The notes beneath the pieces were generated by a model, which saw only the letters and a program-made list of their open reading frames with translations, did not search any database and had not been told where the DNA came from. Shown piece after piece: positions 1 through 8,855 of a stretch of DNA of 64,000 bases; the first letter of the stretch is position 1, and every line of letters starts with the position of its first letter. The stretch is from Marinisporobacter sp. (GTDB taxonomy: Bacteria > Bacillota > Clostridia > Peptostreptococcales > Thermotaleaceae). The stretch is taken from assembly GCA_025210525.1 (NCBI GenBank), contig JAOARP010000039.1, positions 169,895 through 233,894 on the forward strand, given 5' to 3'. The translations under genes were made by a program, and so were the position numbers.

Positions 1-974
1 TTTTGATTTGTTGCCAATATAATCTCTTCATTTTCTTCTATTTCTTTTATTTCTTGATCTACGTCATCAGAAATAGGTTCAAGGGTTACCTGTGCCATTC
101 CAACTAACTTTTTACAAACATAACTTTCTGCATAAAAATAAGGCATAGAAAAAACAACTATTTTTTCTTCCAAATTTTCTAAATGGATTTCATTATTTAA
201 AGCTAACTGAGTCAGTGCATCTTCTACAAGCTCTTTTTTTACATCTAATGTTTTTGCTCCTTCTTCAATCAATTCTTCTCTCGGTGTATAGGTATGCCCT
301 TCTAAATTATATTGGGTAAGGACATACTTAATCCCACACATAATTCTATAGGGAGAAGTTGGGTCAAGTCCCATTCTTTTTGCAATAGCATCTGCAATTT
401 TAAATCCAATACCAAAGATATCATCTGCTAGTCGATAAGGATTTTCTTGTATATATTGAATAGTATTTTCTTTATATTTCTTATGAATTTTTATAGCATA
501 TTTCGGCGTAACTCCATATTCTTGAAGAAATAGGATGATCTCACTAATTTCTCTTTGTTCTTTAAAGGACTCGGCTATTTTTTCTGCTTTTGCTTGTCCT
601 ATGCCACTTACCTTTGTCAATAAATGAGGTGTATACTCAAGCATTTCTAGGGTATCTTTTCCAAATTGCTCTACTATCTTTTTTGCAGTTTTTTCTCCAA
701 TCCCTTTAATAACCCCTGAAGCTAAGTATTTTTCAATGCCCTCTAATGTATTGGGCATGATTCTTTTATAAGATATGATCTCTAGTTGCTCCCCAAATTT
801 AGGGTGTTTGATCCATTTTCCAGAAAAAGAAAAAGTTTCTCCTGTATTTACAATGGGCATATATCCTACTACTGTTATTTCTTCCTCTTCCGTTTCAACA
901 ATAGCAACCGTATACCCATTTGAATCATTTTTGAAAATAATTTCAGATAAAACACCTTGTATTTCTACGTTCAT
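1..974 (-). CDS. recD2: RecD2-like ATP-dependent DNA helicase, N-terminal part (runs off window)
   Basis: The reading frame is open from the ATG at 974 to the window edge, so only about 324 N-terminal residues are present. The start has a good ribosome site (GGAGGA, 5 nt away). The protein begins with an OB-like region (MNVEIQGVLSEIIFKNDSNG), typical of RecD2, followed by helix-hairpin-helix segments (ASGVIKGIGEKTAKKIVEQF, then LTKVSGIGQAKAEKIAESF). The motor domain with Walker A would lie outside the window. RecD2 proteins are 5'-3' helicases of bacteria that lack RecBC and act in DNA repair. The identification rests on the N-terminal arrangement only. Confidence 0.85.
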   Translation of the reverse strand, partial: MNVEIQGVLSEIIFKNDSNGYTVAIVETEEEEITVVGYMPIVNTGETFSFSGKWIKHPKFGEQLEIISYKRIMPNTLEGIEKYLASGVIKGIGEKTAKKIVEQFGKDTLEMLEYTPHLLTKVSGIGQAKAEKIAESFKEQREISEIILFLQEYGVTPKYAIKIHKKYKENTIQYIQENPYRLADDIFGIGFKIADAIAKRMGLDPTSPYRIMCGIKYVLTQYNLEGHTYTPREELIEEGAKTLDVKKELVEDALTQLALNNEIHLENLEEKIVVFSMPYFYAESYVCKKLVGMAQVTLEPISDDVDQEIKEIEENEEIILATNQ

Positions 975-1041
975 AATGTCCTCCTAAAGGCTTTGATATG
1001 TGTATATTATAACATAAAAATATATACGCTAATCTTCAAGT

Positions 1042-1078
1042 AGACAATAAAACACTCTCTAGAAGTGCTTTATTGTCT
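1042..1078. repeat. Inverted repeat, hairpin between the YvrJ-like gene and recD2
   Basis: AGACAATAAA and TTTATTGTCT form a long stem (one A/C mismatch in about 15 pairs) around a CTCTAG loop. It sits just after the stop of the YvrJ-like peptide and before recD2, so it could end the sigma/YvrJ transcript. Neither strand shows a clear T-run after the stem, so this is not a textbook intrinsic terminator. Confidence 0.55.
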
Positions 1079-1085
1079 GCTAGGG

Positions 1086-1229
1086 CTATTTCAAGCTAGC
1101 AATAACTTTTGTTAACTCATTGATGCTCACACTAAGATTCTCTAGCTTTCCTTCAATCCTAACCAATAAATATACAGAAACAGCAATAGGAAACCCTAGA
1201 TTGGCAACATAAGTAGTAAGCTCTTCCAT
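1086..1229 (-). CDS. YvrJ-family small hydrophobic peptide (47 aa)
   Basis: A 47-residue ORF starting ATG at 1229 behind a strong GGAGGTGG site. The N-terminal half is one membrane helix (LGFPIAVSVYLLVRIEGKLE) followed by a short amphipathic tail, the pattern of YvrJ-family and related holin-like peptides. It lies 61 bp downstream of a sigma-70 family gene on the same strand. In Bacillus subtilis yvrJ also lies in the neighbourhood of an alternative sigma factor gene (sigO/yvrI), which supports the family call. The function is not known; membrane localisation is inferred. Confidence 0.7.
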   Translation of the reverse strand: MEELTTYVANLGFPIAVSVYLLVRIEGKLENLSVSINELTKVIASLK

Positions 1230-1290
1230 CCCTCCACCTCCTTTATTTAGATATAGCCCTTCACCTATAGATGATCTTTTAATAAAAATT

Positions 1291-1863
1291 TTAGTATAAA
1301 GAAAAATATTTTTTCATTTTCTTTAATGCCCTTTCCTTCGTCTTAACAACTGTCTGATAATGTACCCCTAATGCTTTTGAAATTTGTTTCATGGTAAATC
1401 CTTTTCCATAATATAAAATAATAATCTGTTTTTGTTTTAATGTTAAAACATTTAGAACTTTCACTAAAGTCTTGCCATTTTGTGATTTCAATAGATTTTC
1501 TTCTATATTTGCCGTTTCATCTACTACTAAATCAATAAAAGATAATAAATCATCTCCTGTATCTATTTGATTGTTAAGAGAAAGCTCTTTCCTTACTTTT
1601 TTCCTTCTATCCATATAGAAGAATTTAAGCTGAAGTTTGATATAACCTAAAAAAGGCACTCCTCTTTTTTCATCAAAAGCATTGATTGCTTTCAATATTT
1701 TTAAAGCTCCTTCTTGAAACAAATCTTTAAATTCTTCCTCCCCAAAATAATATTTTTTAATAGATGTAAAAATCAAAGGCTTAAGTCTTTCAATGATCTC
1801 TTCTTTTGCTTTCAGCTCTCCACCTTTACATCTGTCAACAAGGTCTTTCATTCTATATTCCAT
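1291..1863 (-). CDS. Sigma-70 family RNA polymerase sigma factor (alternative sigma)
   Basis: Compact sigma factor of 190 residues. An N-terminal region 2-like part (FKDLFQEGALKILKAINAFD) carries the sigma-2 core signature. The C-terminal region 4 has a helix-turn-helix (KGFTMKQISKALGVHYQTVV) ending in a basic tail. An upstream ATG at 1950 would add 29 residues, but the ATG at 1863 has GGAGG five bases away and gives the usual family length, so it is preferred. The size and arrangement fit the small YvrI/UviA/TcdR-like group better than the large ECF groups. It is followed by a YvrJ-like membrane peptide and is probably cotranscribed with it. The regulon is unknown. Confidence 0.85.
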   Translation of the reverse strand: MEYRMKDLVDRCKGGELKAKEEIIERLKPLIFTSIKKYYFGEEEFKDLFQEGALKILKAINAFDEKRGVPFLGYIKLQLKFFYMDRRKKVRKELSLNNQIDTGDDLLSFIDLVVDETANIEENLLKSQNGKTLVKVLNVLTLKQKQIIILYYGKGFTMKQISKALGVHYQTVVKTKERALKKMKKYFSLY

Positions 1864-2083
1864 AGCTTCCTCCAAATAGGAGGATCGATCCTCAAAGTCC
1901 CATGGTCTATAGCAAGTGTAGTCTATATTTTTCAAAAAAGAAAAAATCAACTAATGGCTAGTCGACCCCTATTTCAGACCTCATTTGGTTCACTATTCTT
2001 TACTGCTCTAAAAATTCTTATAAAAATACGAAGACTAAACGTTAGTTGTTTTTAACTATTGAATACTTCCTTACTTTCAAAAA

Positions 2084-2120
2084 TGCAAAAAAAGATGAGG
2101 CATTTTAAATACCTCATCTT
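2084..2120 (-). terminator. Intrinsic terminator of metK
   Basis: The minus strand reads AAGATGAGG, a short loop, CCTCATCTT and then TTTTT, directly after the metK stop codon. Confidence 0.9.
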
Positions 2121-2125
2121 CTTTA

Positions 2126-3316
2126 TTATTCACCTAATGCTTCTTTTCTTAAAATTTCAGCTTTATCTGTTTTTTCCCATGGAAGATCAATATCTGTTCT
2201 ACCAAAATGTCCATATGCAGCAGTTTGTCTAAAGATTGGTCTTCTTAAGTCTAAGTCTCTAATAATTGCTGCTGGTCTTAAGTCAAAGTGCTTTCTTACA
2301 AGCTCTTCTAATTTTTCTTCAGCTACTTTACCTGTTCCAAATGTTTCTACAAGGATGGATACAGGTTGTGCTACCCCAATTGCATAAGCAAGCTCTATTT
2401 CACATTTATCAGCAAGTCCTGCTGCTACAATATTTTTAGCAACATATCTTGATGCATAAGCTGCTGAACGGTCAACCTTTGTTGGATCTTTACCTGAGAA
2501 TGCACCACCACCATGTCTTGCATAACCACCATAAGTATCTACAATGATCTTTCTACCAGTAAGTCCTGCATCTCCTTGTGGTCCGCCGATAACAAATCTA
2601 CCAGTAGGATTGATTAAGTATCTTGTATTCTCATCTAACAACTCAGCTGGAACAATATTTTTTACTACATGCTCAATTAAGTCTTTTTCAATTTGTTCTC
2701 TTGTTACATCCGGACAATGTTGCGTAGAAATAACAATTGTATCTATTCTTACAGGTTTGTCTCCTTCATATTCTACTGTAACCTGTGTTTTTCCATCTGG
2801 ACGTAAATAATCTAGTGTACCATTTTTTCTAACTTCTGTTAATCTTCTTGCTAGCTTATGAGCAAGAGCAATAGGCATAGGCATCAATTCTGGTGTTTCA
2901 TTACACGCAAACCCGAACATAATTCCCTGGTCTCCTGCACCAATTGCTTCTATATCATCCTGCATTGCTCCTTCTTTGCTTTCTAGTGCTTCATCTACAC
3001 CCATAGCAATATCAGAAGATTGCTCGTCTATAGAAGTAAGTACTGCACAAGTTTCACAATCAAATCCATATTTAGCTCTATCATATCCAATTTCTTTGAT
3101 TGTTTTTCTTACTACCTTTGGAATGTCTACATAACAATTTGTAGTGATTTCTCCTGCTACAAGTACAAGACCTGTTGTTACTGATGTTTCTGCTGCAACA
3201 CGAGCATGAGGATCTTTTGCAAAAATTGCATCTAATATTGCATCTGAAACTTGGTCACATATCTTATCTGGATGTCCTTCTGTAACTGATTCTGAAGTAA
3301 ATAATCTTCTTGCCAT
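2126..3316 (-). CDS. metK: S-adenosylmethionine synthase
   Basis: Full-length (396 aa) methionine adenosyltransferase, making S-adenosylmethionine from methionine and ATP. The diagnostic motifs are intact: [16 protein letters not shown] near the N terminus (His and Asp of the active site), [10 protein letters not shown] around residue 127, and the phosphate-binding [16 protein letters not shown] near residue 260. The ATG has an AAGGAGG site. It stands alone between its own promoter and terminator and is preceded by a SAM-I riboswitch, so it should be shut down when SAM is plentiful. Confidence 0.98.
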   Translation of the reverse strand: MARRLFTSESVTEGHPDKICDQVSDAILDAIFAKDPHARVAAETSVTTGLVLVAGEITTNCYVDIPKVVRKTIKEIGYDRAKYGFDCETCAVLTSIDEQSSDIAMGVDEALESKEGAMQDDIEAIGAGDQGIMFGFACNETPELMPMPIALAHKLARRLTEVRKNGTLDYLRPDGKTQVTVEYEGDKPVRIDTIVISTQHCPDVTREQIEKDLIEHVVKNIVPAELLDENTRYLINPTGRFVIGGPQGDAGLTGRKIIVDTYGGYARHGGGAFSGKDPTKVDRSAAYASRYVAKNIVAAGLADKCEIELAYAIGVAQPVSILVETFGTGKVAEEKLEELVRKHFDLRPAAIIRDLDLRRPIFRQTAAYGHFGRTDIDLPWEKTDKAEILRKEALGE

Positions 3317-3369
3317 TTGTCTACCTCCTTAATATTGGTTATATTATATTGTTTCCTAAAAAATGCTTT

Positions 3370-3520
3370 AAAAAAACCTCTTCATTACAAAGAAGAGGTT
3401 GGATTTTTCATTGTCCTCATCTTCCAGAAACTATACATTCTGTAGGATTTAGCACCGTGCAAAACTACCGGTTGCCGGGAATCATAGGGCCTAGTCCCTC
3501 CTCCACTCTTGATAAGGCAT
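3370..3520 (-). promoter_or_regulatory. SAM-I (S-box) riboswitch with terminator
   Basis: On the minus strand the leader shows the conserved S-box blocks in order: CTTATCAAGAG, GGAGGGACTAGGCCC, GATTCCCGGCAACC, GGTGCTAAATCC and GAAGATGAGG. Then comes a hairpin AACCTCTTC...GAAGAGGTT followed by seven T (3370-3400). This is the SAM-I aptamer plus intrinsic terminator. SAM binding is expected to favour termination ahead of metK. Known family; very secure from the sequence. Confidence 0.97.
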
Positions 3521-3549
3521 CAAGATTTATATTTAATTTTATCAAAGCC

Positions 3550-3577
3550 ATTTTATCATATTTAAAAAATATGTCAA
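3550..3577 (-). promoter_or_regulatory. Promoter of the metK riboswitch transcript
   Basis: The minus strand shows TTGACA (3577-3572), a 16-bp spacer and TAAAAT (3555-3550), about 30 bp before the first riboswitch stem. This is a vegetative-type promoter at the right distance. Confidence 0.75.
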
Positions 3578-3604
3578 CTTTTTTATTTTGGTAAATTGTT
3601 CATT

Positions 3605-4069
3605 TTACAAACTTACAGCCACATGACTAAGGGTCATAATAATCATTGCTGCAATAGTATTTCCTAAAAATATAGCAACAAATGCATTTTTAAAGGGAAT
3701 ATTAAATAATGATGCTGCAATAGATCCAGTCCACACACCTGTTGTAGGAAGAGGTACAGCTACAAATAATAACAGTCCTAAGCTCTTATATTTATGCACT
3801 TTCCCTGTTTTTCTTAAAGTTCTTTTCGTAATCCAATCAACAAGCTTTCTCCAATAGGGATGTTTTTTCATTTTTGTGAAAACAGGCTTTAGTAAAAGCA
3901 ACAAAAAAGGCACAGGAATCATGCTTCCAATCCATCCTAATATAGTAGCATGTAGTGGACTTATTCCTTGAGACACTGCTATTGGAATGGCTCCTTTTAA
4001 TTCTATTAAGGGCATTGCTGCTACTAGTAAAATCATTATTTCATTTGATATATATTCAAGTATTTGCAT
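3605..4069 (-). CDS. Small multidrug-export family membrane protein
   Basis: A 154-residue hydrophobic protein with about four membrane segments. It starts EYISNEIMILLVAAMPLIELKGAIPIA and contains the PLPTTGVWTGSIAAS block, both typical of the Sm_multidrug_ex (COG2426) family. The ATG at 4069 is preferred over the TTG two codons earlier, because GGAAG lies 8 nt from the ATG but only 2 nt from the TTG. The transport substrate is not known; the family name rests on old work and should not be read as proof of drug export. It is monocistronic, next to the divergent ttcA-like gene. Confidence 0.8.
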   Translation of the reverse strand: MQILEYISNEIMILLVAAMPLIELKGAIPIAVSQGISPLHATILGWIGSMIPVPFLLLLLKPVFTKMKKHPYWRKLVDWITKRTLRKTGKVHKYKSLGLLLFVAVPLPTTGVWTGSIAASLFNIPFKNAFVAIFLGNTIAAMIIMTLSHVAVSL

Positions 4070-4228
4070 CGTCAAATCTTCCTTATCTAATTATTTTATA
4101 TATTCTACATTTATTATATAGTAAGCTCTACCTTTTATGAAGACCTATTTTCTTTGTAACAATAATTTAATGTTTATTTTCTATGAGTTTTTATATAATT
4201 TTATTTATATGAGTAAAAGAAAGGATTT

Positions 4229-4948
4229 ATGAATATGAAAAAAATACTAGGATGTGTAAAAAAAGCTGTAGCACAGTTTCATATGATTGAGGATGGAGAT
4301 GTAGTAGGTGTTGGTGTTTCAGGGGGCAAAGACAGTACTGCTCTTTTATATGCTTTAAAATTATTTCAAAATTTTTCTCCTGTAAAATATGAGTTAAAAG
4401 CTTTTACTTTAACTTTAGGATTTGATGGTTTTGATCTTACTCCTTTAAAAAAGCTATGTCATGATTTAAATATTCCCTACATTATTCAACCTACTCAAAT
4501 TGGAAAGGTTGTTTTTGAAGAACGAAAAGACAAAAATCCTTGTGCCATGTGTGCTAGAATGAGAAGAGGGAGACTTCATACTCTTTGTAAGGAGCACGGT
4601 GTAACAAAGCTTGCACTAGGACATCATGGAGATGATGCCGTGGAAACATTATTTTTAAGCATGTTTTATGAAAGTAGAATCAGTACCTTTGACCCTGTAA
4701 CCTTTTTAGATAGAAAGGATCTAACAATGATTCGCCCCCTTATTTATGCATCAGAAAAAGATATCATTTCTGCTGTTAAAAAGCATAACCTTCCTATTGT
4801 AAAAAGTCCATGTCCTGCTAACGGAAAAACCCAAAGACAATTTATGAAAAATCTCTTAGAAACAATCTATAAAGATATTCCTAATGGAAGAGATCGAATT
4901 CTTACAGCACTAGAAAATAAAGAACAGCTAAATATTTGGATAAAATAA
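4229..4948 (+). CDS. TtcA/TilS-type tRNA sulfurtransferase (PP-loop ATPase)
   Basis: 239-residue PP-loop enzyme. The ATP-binding SGGKDS is at residues 31-36, the CAMCAR cysteine pair near residue 109, GHHGDDAVETLF near residue 131, and a third cysteine in SPCPANGKTQR near residue 192. Two cysteines in CxxC plus a later Cys match the [4Fe-4S]-dependent TtcA group, which makes 2-thiocytidine in tRNA. The paralogous substrate cannot be settled by eye. The start could also be the second ATG, two codons on; AAAGGA fits either. Confidence 0.85.
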   Translation: MNMKKILGCVKKAVAQFHMIEDGDVVGVGVSGGKDSTALLYALKLFQNFSPVKYELKAFTLTLGFDGFDLTPLKKLCHDLNIPYIIQPTQIGKVVFEERKDKNPCAMCARMRRGRLHTLCKEHGVTKLALGHHGDDAVETLFLSMFYESRISTFDPVTFLDRKDLTMIRPLIYASEKDIISAVKKHNLPIVKSPCPANGKTQRQFMKNLLETIYKDIPNGRDRILTALENKEQLNIWIK

Positions 4949-5008
4949 TTTTTGTATCATATTTTTCACCCTCTCATATATATATTCATATAAGGGGGTG
5001 TTTTCTCT

Positions 5009-5551
5009 TTGAAGGACGATTATCATAAATACCTATATAAAAGACAAGTACATTATACAAACGAAAATGCTTCAGATATATTATCGGAAGCAATCAAGGA
5101 AAAAATTTCAAACCAAGCAGTTATCCTATGTATCGGAACAGATCGCTGTATTGGTGATGCTTTAGGTCCTTTAGTTGGTACAATGCTTCAAAATAAAAAT
5201 TTTAGATTTCCTGTCTATGGTACCTTAGATGAACCTATTCACGCAGTCAATCTTAAAGAGTCTATGAAAAAAATAAAGGCTAAACACCCTAATGGATTCT
5301 TTATTGCAGTAGATGCTTGCTTAGGAAACGAGAAACTTATTGGTAATATTCATATAAAAAGAGGTCCCATTTATCCTGGGAAAGGTGTGGGAAAAAGACT
5401 TCCTAGTGTAGGACAGCTATCTATTGTCGGAATTGTTGATAAGCTTAATAAGGAAGACTGTTTTTCTATCCATAATATCAGGCTAAGCCTTATAATGAAA
5501 ATGGCAGAAGTGATTGTAGATTCCTTTATGTTAGCAACTTATTTATCCTAA
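5009..5551 (+). CDS. yyaC: Sporulation protein YyaC homologue (DUF1256)
   Basis: 180 residues, TTG start behind AAGGGGGTG. It has the YyaC pattern: a Rossmann-like core with CIGTDRCIGDALGPLVG, a central FIAVDACLG, and GPIYPGKGVGKRLPSVGQLS. The fold is related to germination/hydrogenase-maturation proteases. B. subtilis YyaC is a sporulation protein of unclear biochemical role. Its presence supports a spore-forming host. It stands 60 bp after the TtcA-like gene and ends at a hairpin shared with the converging gene. Confidence 0.88.
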   Translation: MKDDYHKYLYKRQVHYTNENASDILSEAIKEKISNQAVILCIGTDRCIGDALGPLVGTMLQNKNFRFPVYGTLDEPIHAVNLKESMKKIKAKHPNGFFIAVDACLGNEKLIGNIHIKRGPIYPGKGVGKRLPSVGQLSIVGIVDKLNKEDCFSIHNIRLSLIMKMAEVIVDSFMLATYLS

Positions 5552-5580
5552 GGGGTTGTAGGAATAGATCCTACAACCTT
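5552..5580. terminator. Hairpin terminator between converging yyaC and the 5595-6134 gene
   Basis: AAGGGGTTGTAGG, a 6-nt loop, then CCTACAACCTT form a strong 11-bp stem between two converging genes. The T-tract is short on the plus strand. Confidence 0.65.
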
Positions 5581-5594
5581 CATATTTATATCAG

Positions 5595-6134
5595 TTATTG
5601 ATATCTTTGTAAAAATTCCCATAAAGCTTGATTGATGATATCCTGCTGCTTAAATTCTCTATGTTTTTCTACAAACTCATTAAAGGATTCTAGTACCTCT
5701 TCATACACTTTTATGCTCTTTACACATAATTGTCCTTTAAATTTTTTTATTTTTAATATCTTGACCTGTCCTTCAGATTCTCTTTTCCAAATACGAACCA
5801 TAGATTTTAAATCATCAACCATATCAATAAGTTCTTCTAATTGAATCGTTTTTTCTTTTGTAAGAATTATATTACTTTTTATTACTTTTTCTTCTACCTT
5901 TTCTTGTTCATTTTCTATTTTATTTCCTTTTATTAATTCTATTGCTTCATCTTTCATATATTGATTTTTATCTCTACTAAATATGTATCCTTCTTTTTCA
6001 AAACGATTTCTTATGGTGGTTTTTCCAATTTTGAGTTCCTCACATACCTTTCTAATGCTACGCTCTTTCACCATTCTATTAAAATTCTTCACTTGTATTT
6101 CAATAGGAAGTTCATTAAATGTTTCCTTTTTCAT
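5595..6134 (-). CDS. Unidentified helix-turn-helix protein (179 aa)
   Basis: I do not recognise the family. Near residues 28-50 there is a helix-turn-helix-like stretch (SIRKVCEELKIGKTTIRNRF). The middle is charged and may be coiled (LEELIDMVDDLKSMVRIWKR). The C-terminal end (VKSIKVYEEVLESFNEFVEK) looks like a ribbon-helix-helix or partition-type domain. The ATG at 6134 has GGAGGG 7 nt away, so it is chosen over the ATG five codons earlier. A DNA-binding regulator is inferred from the HTH. It is divergent from pyrB. Confidence 0.65.
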   Translation of the reverse strand: MKKETFNELPIEIQVKNFNRMVKERSIRKVCEELKIGKTTIRNRFEKEGYIFSRDKNQYMKDEAIELIKGNKIENEQEKVEEKVIKSNIILTKEKTIQLEELIDMVDDLKSMVRIWKRESEGQVKILKIKKFKGQLCVKSIKVYEEVLESFNEFVEKHREFKQQDIINQALWEFLQRYQ

Positions 6135-6278
6135 TAAGAATCCCTCCATCAGTAATATAAAGTAACATAAAGTAATATTCTTGGTATTGTAATTATTTTC
6201 CTTCTTTTACTTTTAATTCTTATTTTTATCATTGACATAACCAAACTTCTATGATAGTCTGATATAGATAAAAAAAGA

Positions 6279-6392
6279 CCTTTAACTTAGCCCTGTGAGG
6301 TTAAAAAGGCAAGCATAAACTATATTTGCTATATTCTATAGTAAATCATCTAGTTCATCGTGCCTTTTACCTTTATGGTTGAAAGGCTTTTT
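6279..6392 (+). promoter_or_regulatory. PyrR-type transcription attenuator ahead of pyrBI
   Basis: A 31-nt hairpin at 6279-6309 carries AGCCCTGTGAGGTT, which matches the PyrR-binding loop consensus ARUCCNGNGAGGYU with one change. Its 3' arm (AAAAAGGCA, 6303-6311) is complementary to TGCCTTTT at 6361-6368. That second segment is also the 5' arm of an intrinsic terminator (GCCTTT...AAAGGC then six T, ending 6392). So binding loop, antiterminator and terminator are mutually exclusive, as in B. subtilis pyr leaders. PyrR with UMP should promote termination. A possible -35 (TTGACA, 6232-6237) lies upstream; its -10 is weak. Confidence 0.88.
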
Positions 6393-6397
6393 TAGTA

Positions 6398-6428
6398 CCT
6401 TTAATCTGGTTCCGAGAGACCAAAAAGG
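6398..6428 (+). promoter_or_regulatory. Second PyrR-binding-like hairpin overlapping the pyrB ribosome site
   Basis: This 31-nt hairpin begins CCTTTAA and ends AAAAAGG like the first one, and its loop GGTTCCGAGAGACC fits the PyrR consensus with paired (compensatory) changes in the stem. Its 3' arm runs into the AAGGAGG of pyrB. Translational control in addition to attenuation is inferred. Confidence 0.65.
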
Positions 6429-6438
6429 AGGAAAAAAA

Positions 6439-7368
6439 ATGGATAAATTAAGACATCTTATTGACCCTGAGGATTTTACAACAAAAGAATTAGACGAACT
6501 AATAGAACTTGGAAAGAAAATGTATCAACATCCTGAAAAATATCAAGAAATCTGCAAGGGAAAAATTTTAGCTACACTTTTTTACGAGCCTAGTACGAGA
6601 ACAAGACTAAGCTTCGAATCAGCTATGCTACGACTTGGAGGACAGATCTTAGGCTTTAGCGATGCTGCTACAAGCTCTGTATCAAAGGGAGAAAGCATTG
6701 CAGACACAATAAGAGTAATCTCTAGCTACGCTGACATTTCTGTTATGAGACATCCTAAAGAGGGAGCTCCAAAGCTTGCTTCAAAGTATTCTGATATTCC
6801 TATCATTAATGGAGGAGATGGCGGTCATCAGCATCCAACGCAAACACTTACTGATTTACTAACCATTCATATGCACAAAGGATCTTTTGAAAATCAAACT
6901 ATTGCATTTTGTGGAGATTTGAAATTTGGAAGAACGGTTCACTCTTTAATTAGAACACTAGCAAGATACAACATCAATAAATTTATCTTAATCTCACCAG
7001 AAGAGCTTTCACTACCTGATTCATTAAAAAGAAGTCTTTTAAGAAATGGCGTTACATTAAAAGAAGTAAGTACCTTAGAGGAAGTCATTGATGAAATAGA
7101 TATTCTATATATGACAAGAATACAAAAGGAACGTTTCTTCAATGAAGCTGACTACAACAGACTAAAAGGTTCTTATATCTTAGATTTAGCAAAAATTAAA
7201 AATGCAAAGAAAGACATGATTATTATGCATCCACTTCCTAGAGTTAACGAAATAGCTTACGAAGTAGATCTAGACCCACGTGCTGTATATTTTGAACAGG
7301 CAAAGCTTGGCGTTTATATTCGAATGGCACTCATTACTAAATTATTGGGGGTGGATTTAACATGTTAG
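6439..7368 (+). CDS. pyrB: Aspartate carbamoyltransferase catalytic subunit
   Basis: 309 residues, committing step of pyrimidine synthesis (carbamoyl phosphate plus aspartate). The carbamoyl-phosphate motif [10 protein letters not shown] is near residue 54, [11 protein letters not shown] near 134 and HPLPRVNEI near 267. The frame is open further upstream to 6379, but that stretch is the leader hairpin; the ATG at 6439 has AAGGAGG and gives the family length. pyrI overlaps its last 7 nt, so the two subunits are translationally coupled. Control is by the PyrR-type leader described above. Confidence 0.97.
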   Translation: MDKLRHLIDPEDFTTKELDELIELGKKMYQHPEKYQEICKGKILATLFYEPSTRTRLSFESAMLRLGGQILGFSDAATSSVSKGESIADTIRVISSYADISVMRHPKEGAPKLASKYSDIPIINGGDGGHQHPTQTLTDLLTIHMHKGSFENQTIAFCGDLKFGRTVHSLIRTLARYNINKFILISPEELSLPDSLKRSLLRNGVTLKEVSTLEEVIDEIDILYMTRIQKERFFNEADYNRLKGSYILDLAKIKNAKKDMIIMHPLPRVNEIAYEVDLDPRAVYFEQAKLGVYIRMALITKLLGVDLTC

Positions 7369-7790
7369 AAGTTACAAGTATCAAAAAAGGAATTGTAATA
7401 GATCATATTACTGTTGGAAATGGTTTGAAAATATTTAATAAGCTCATGTTAGATCAAGTAGACTATCCAGTTGTATTATTGATGAACGTACCTAGTAAAG
7501 CCATGGGAAGAAAAGATATTATCAAAATCGAAAATAATATTGATATTGATTTAGACTTTTTAGGTCTCATTGATCATAATATTACAGTAAATATTATCGA
7601 AGAAGGAAAATTAGCACAAAAAAAGAAAGTAGAAATCCCAAAGAAAGTAAAAGGCTTATTCTCTTGCCATAATCCAAGATGTATTACAAATTTTGATGAT
7701 TATGCAAAACCAGAATTTGAGCTAGTCTCTTCAGATACATTAGCTTATCAATGTGAATATTGCGAAGAAATCACGGAATACAAAATTTAA
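7362..7790 (+). CDS. pyrI: Aspartate carbamoyltransferase regulatory subunit
   Basis: 142 residues. The N-terminal allosteric domain is followed by the C-terminal zinc domain with four cysteines (CHNPRC, then CEYCEE). In enteric enzymes this subunit binds ATP/CTP and zinc and joins the PyrB trimers. The ATG lies inside the end of pyrB (ATGTTAG overlap). A terminator follows at once, so the operon is pyrBI only; the other pyr genes and pyrR itself are not in the window. Confidence 0.95.
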   Translation: MLEVTSIKKGIVIDHITVGNGLKIFNKLMLDQVDYPVVLLMNVPSKAMGRKDIIKIENNIDIDLDFLGLIDHNITVNIIEEGKLAQKKKVEIPKKVKGLFSCHNPRCITNFDDYAKPEFELVSSDTLAYQCEYCEEITEYKI

Positions 7791-7794
7791 TAGT

Positions 7795-7840
7795 AAAGCT
7801 TCAGCCTTTGGTATCCATCCAATAGCTGAAGCTTTTTATA
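7795..7840 (+). terminator. Intrinsic terminator of pyrBI
   Basis: AAAGCTTCAGC...GCTGAAGCTTT is a perfect 11-bp stem, followed by TTATATTTT. It lies between pyrI and the converging activase gene. Confidence 0.9.
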
Positions 7841-7868
7841 TTTTCTATAGTCTGATCTATAGAGATAT

Positions 7869-8855
7869 CTACTGAGCGACCTTTTCTCTTTTTTCACTAA
7901 TATTGTTACTCCAACGACCACATTTATCTCCCCATCTTGCAATTAGTTTATTATCTCTATAAAATTCTACAACTTCACACATATTCGGACAATGTTCACA
8001 TTCAAAACTCTTTACATTATAGTTACTATCTGCAACTTCAAATCCCTTAAACTTAGTTTGTCCAGATTTAGAAGTTTCTTCCTTAGCCAAAAGCGCTGCC
8101 CCAATTGCACCCATTACATTTGCATGAGTAGGCACTGTAACTTTACATCCTAATATTTTCTCAAAAGCTCTTTTAATTCCTATATTAGCAGCAACGCCTC
8201 CTTGAAATATTACAGGGGGTTTTATTTCTTTTCCCTTTCCTAAGTTATTAAGGTAATTTCTTACAAGTGCTTCACACAAGCCATTGATTATGTCCTCTTG
8301 ATTGTGTCCTAGCTGCTGTTTGTGAATCATGTCTGTTTCTGCAAAAACAGCGCATCTTCCTGCAATTCTTACAGTTGCCTTCGATTTTAATGCATATTCT
8401 CCAAATTTTTCTATTGGAATACCTAATCTTTCTGCTTGTCTGTCTATAAATGATCCTGTTCCTGCAGCACAAACCGTATTCATTGCAAAATCATATAAAA
8501 CCCCATCTCGAAGAAGAATGATTTTAGAATCTTGTCCTCCTATTTCTAAGATCGTATTTACATCTGGTATTTCATGAAGTGCAGCAACTCCATGAGCTGT
8601 TATTTCATTCTTTATTACATCTGCTCCTATCATAATCCCACCAAGCTGTCTACCACTACCCGTTGTACCGACTCCAAGGATTTTAACATTTTCATCTAAT
8701 CGTTTTTTTATTTGCGAAAGACCACTTTTAATAGTATCTATCGGTTTTCCCTGAGTCCTTATATACAATGTATCTAATACCTTTTCGTCTTCATCCATGA
8801 CAATAACATTTGTACTTACTGATCCAATATCAACGCCAAGATAACATTTTTTCAT
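7869..8855 (-). CDS. 2-hydroxyacyl-CoA dehydratase activase-type ATPase (BadF/BcrA family)
   Basis: 328 residues of the ASKHA ATPase family that drives electrons into dehydratase or benzoyl-CoA-reductase-type enzymes. It shows GVDIGSVSTNVIVMDE (phosphate 1), NTVCAAGTGSFIDRQAERL with the first cluster cysteine, CAVFAETDMIH with the second, and EIGGQDSKI. The two cysteines bind the bridging [4Fe-4S] of the dimer. After the ATPase there is an extra tail with CEHCPNMCEV and a DKCGRW motif, absent from simple activases. It overlaps the upstream gene by 26 bp and is the last gene of a three-gene operon. Confidence 0.88.
   Translation of the reverse strand: MKKCYLGVDIGSVSTNVIVMDEDEKVLDTLYIRTQGKPIDTIKSGLSQIKKRLDENVKILGVGTTGSGRQLGGIMIGADVIKNEITAHGVAALHEIPDVNTILEIGGQDSKIILLRDGVLYDFAMNTVCAAGTGSFIDRQAERLGIPIEKFGEYALKSKATVRIAGRCAVFAETDMIHKQQLGHNQEDIINGLCEALVRNYLNNLGKGKEIKPPVIFQGGVAANIGIKRAFEKILGCKVTVPTHANVMGAIGAALLAKEETSKSGQTKFKGFEVADSNYNVKSFECEHCPNMCEVVEFYRDNKLIARWGDKCGRWSNNISEKREKVAQ

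Noticed and set aside
1864..1950. Longer start for the sigma factor (29 extra residues)
   Set aside because: The downstream ATG has GGAGG at ideal distance, and the extra residues match no sigma region.
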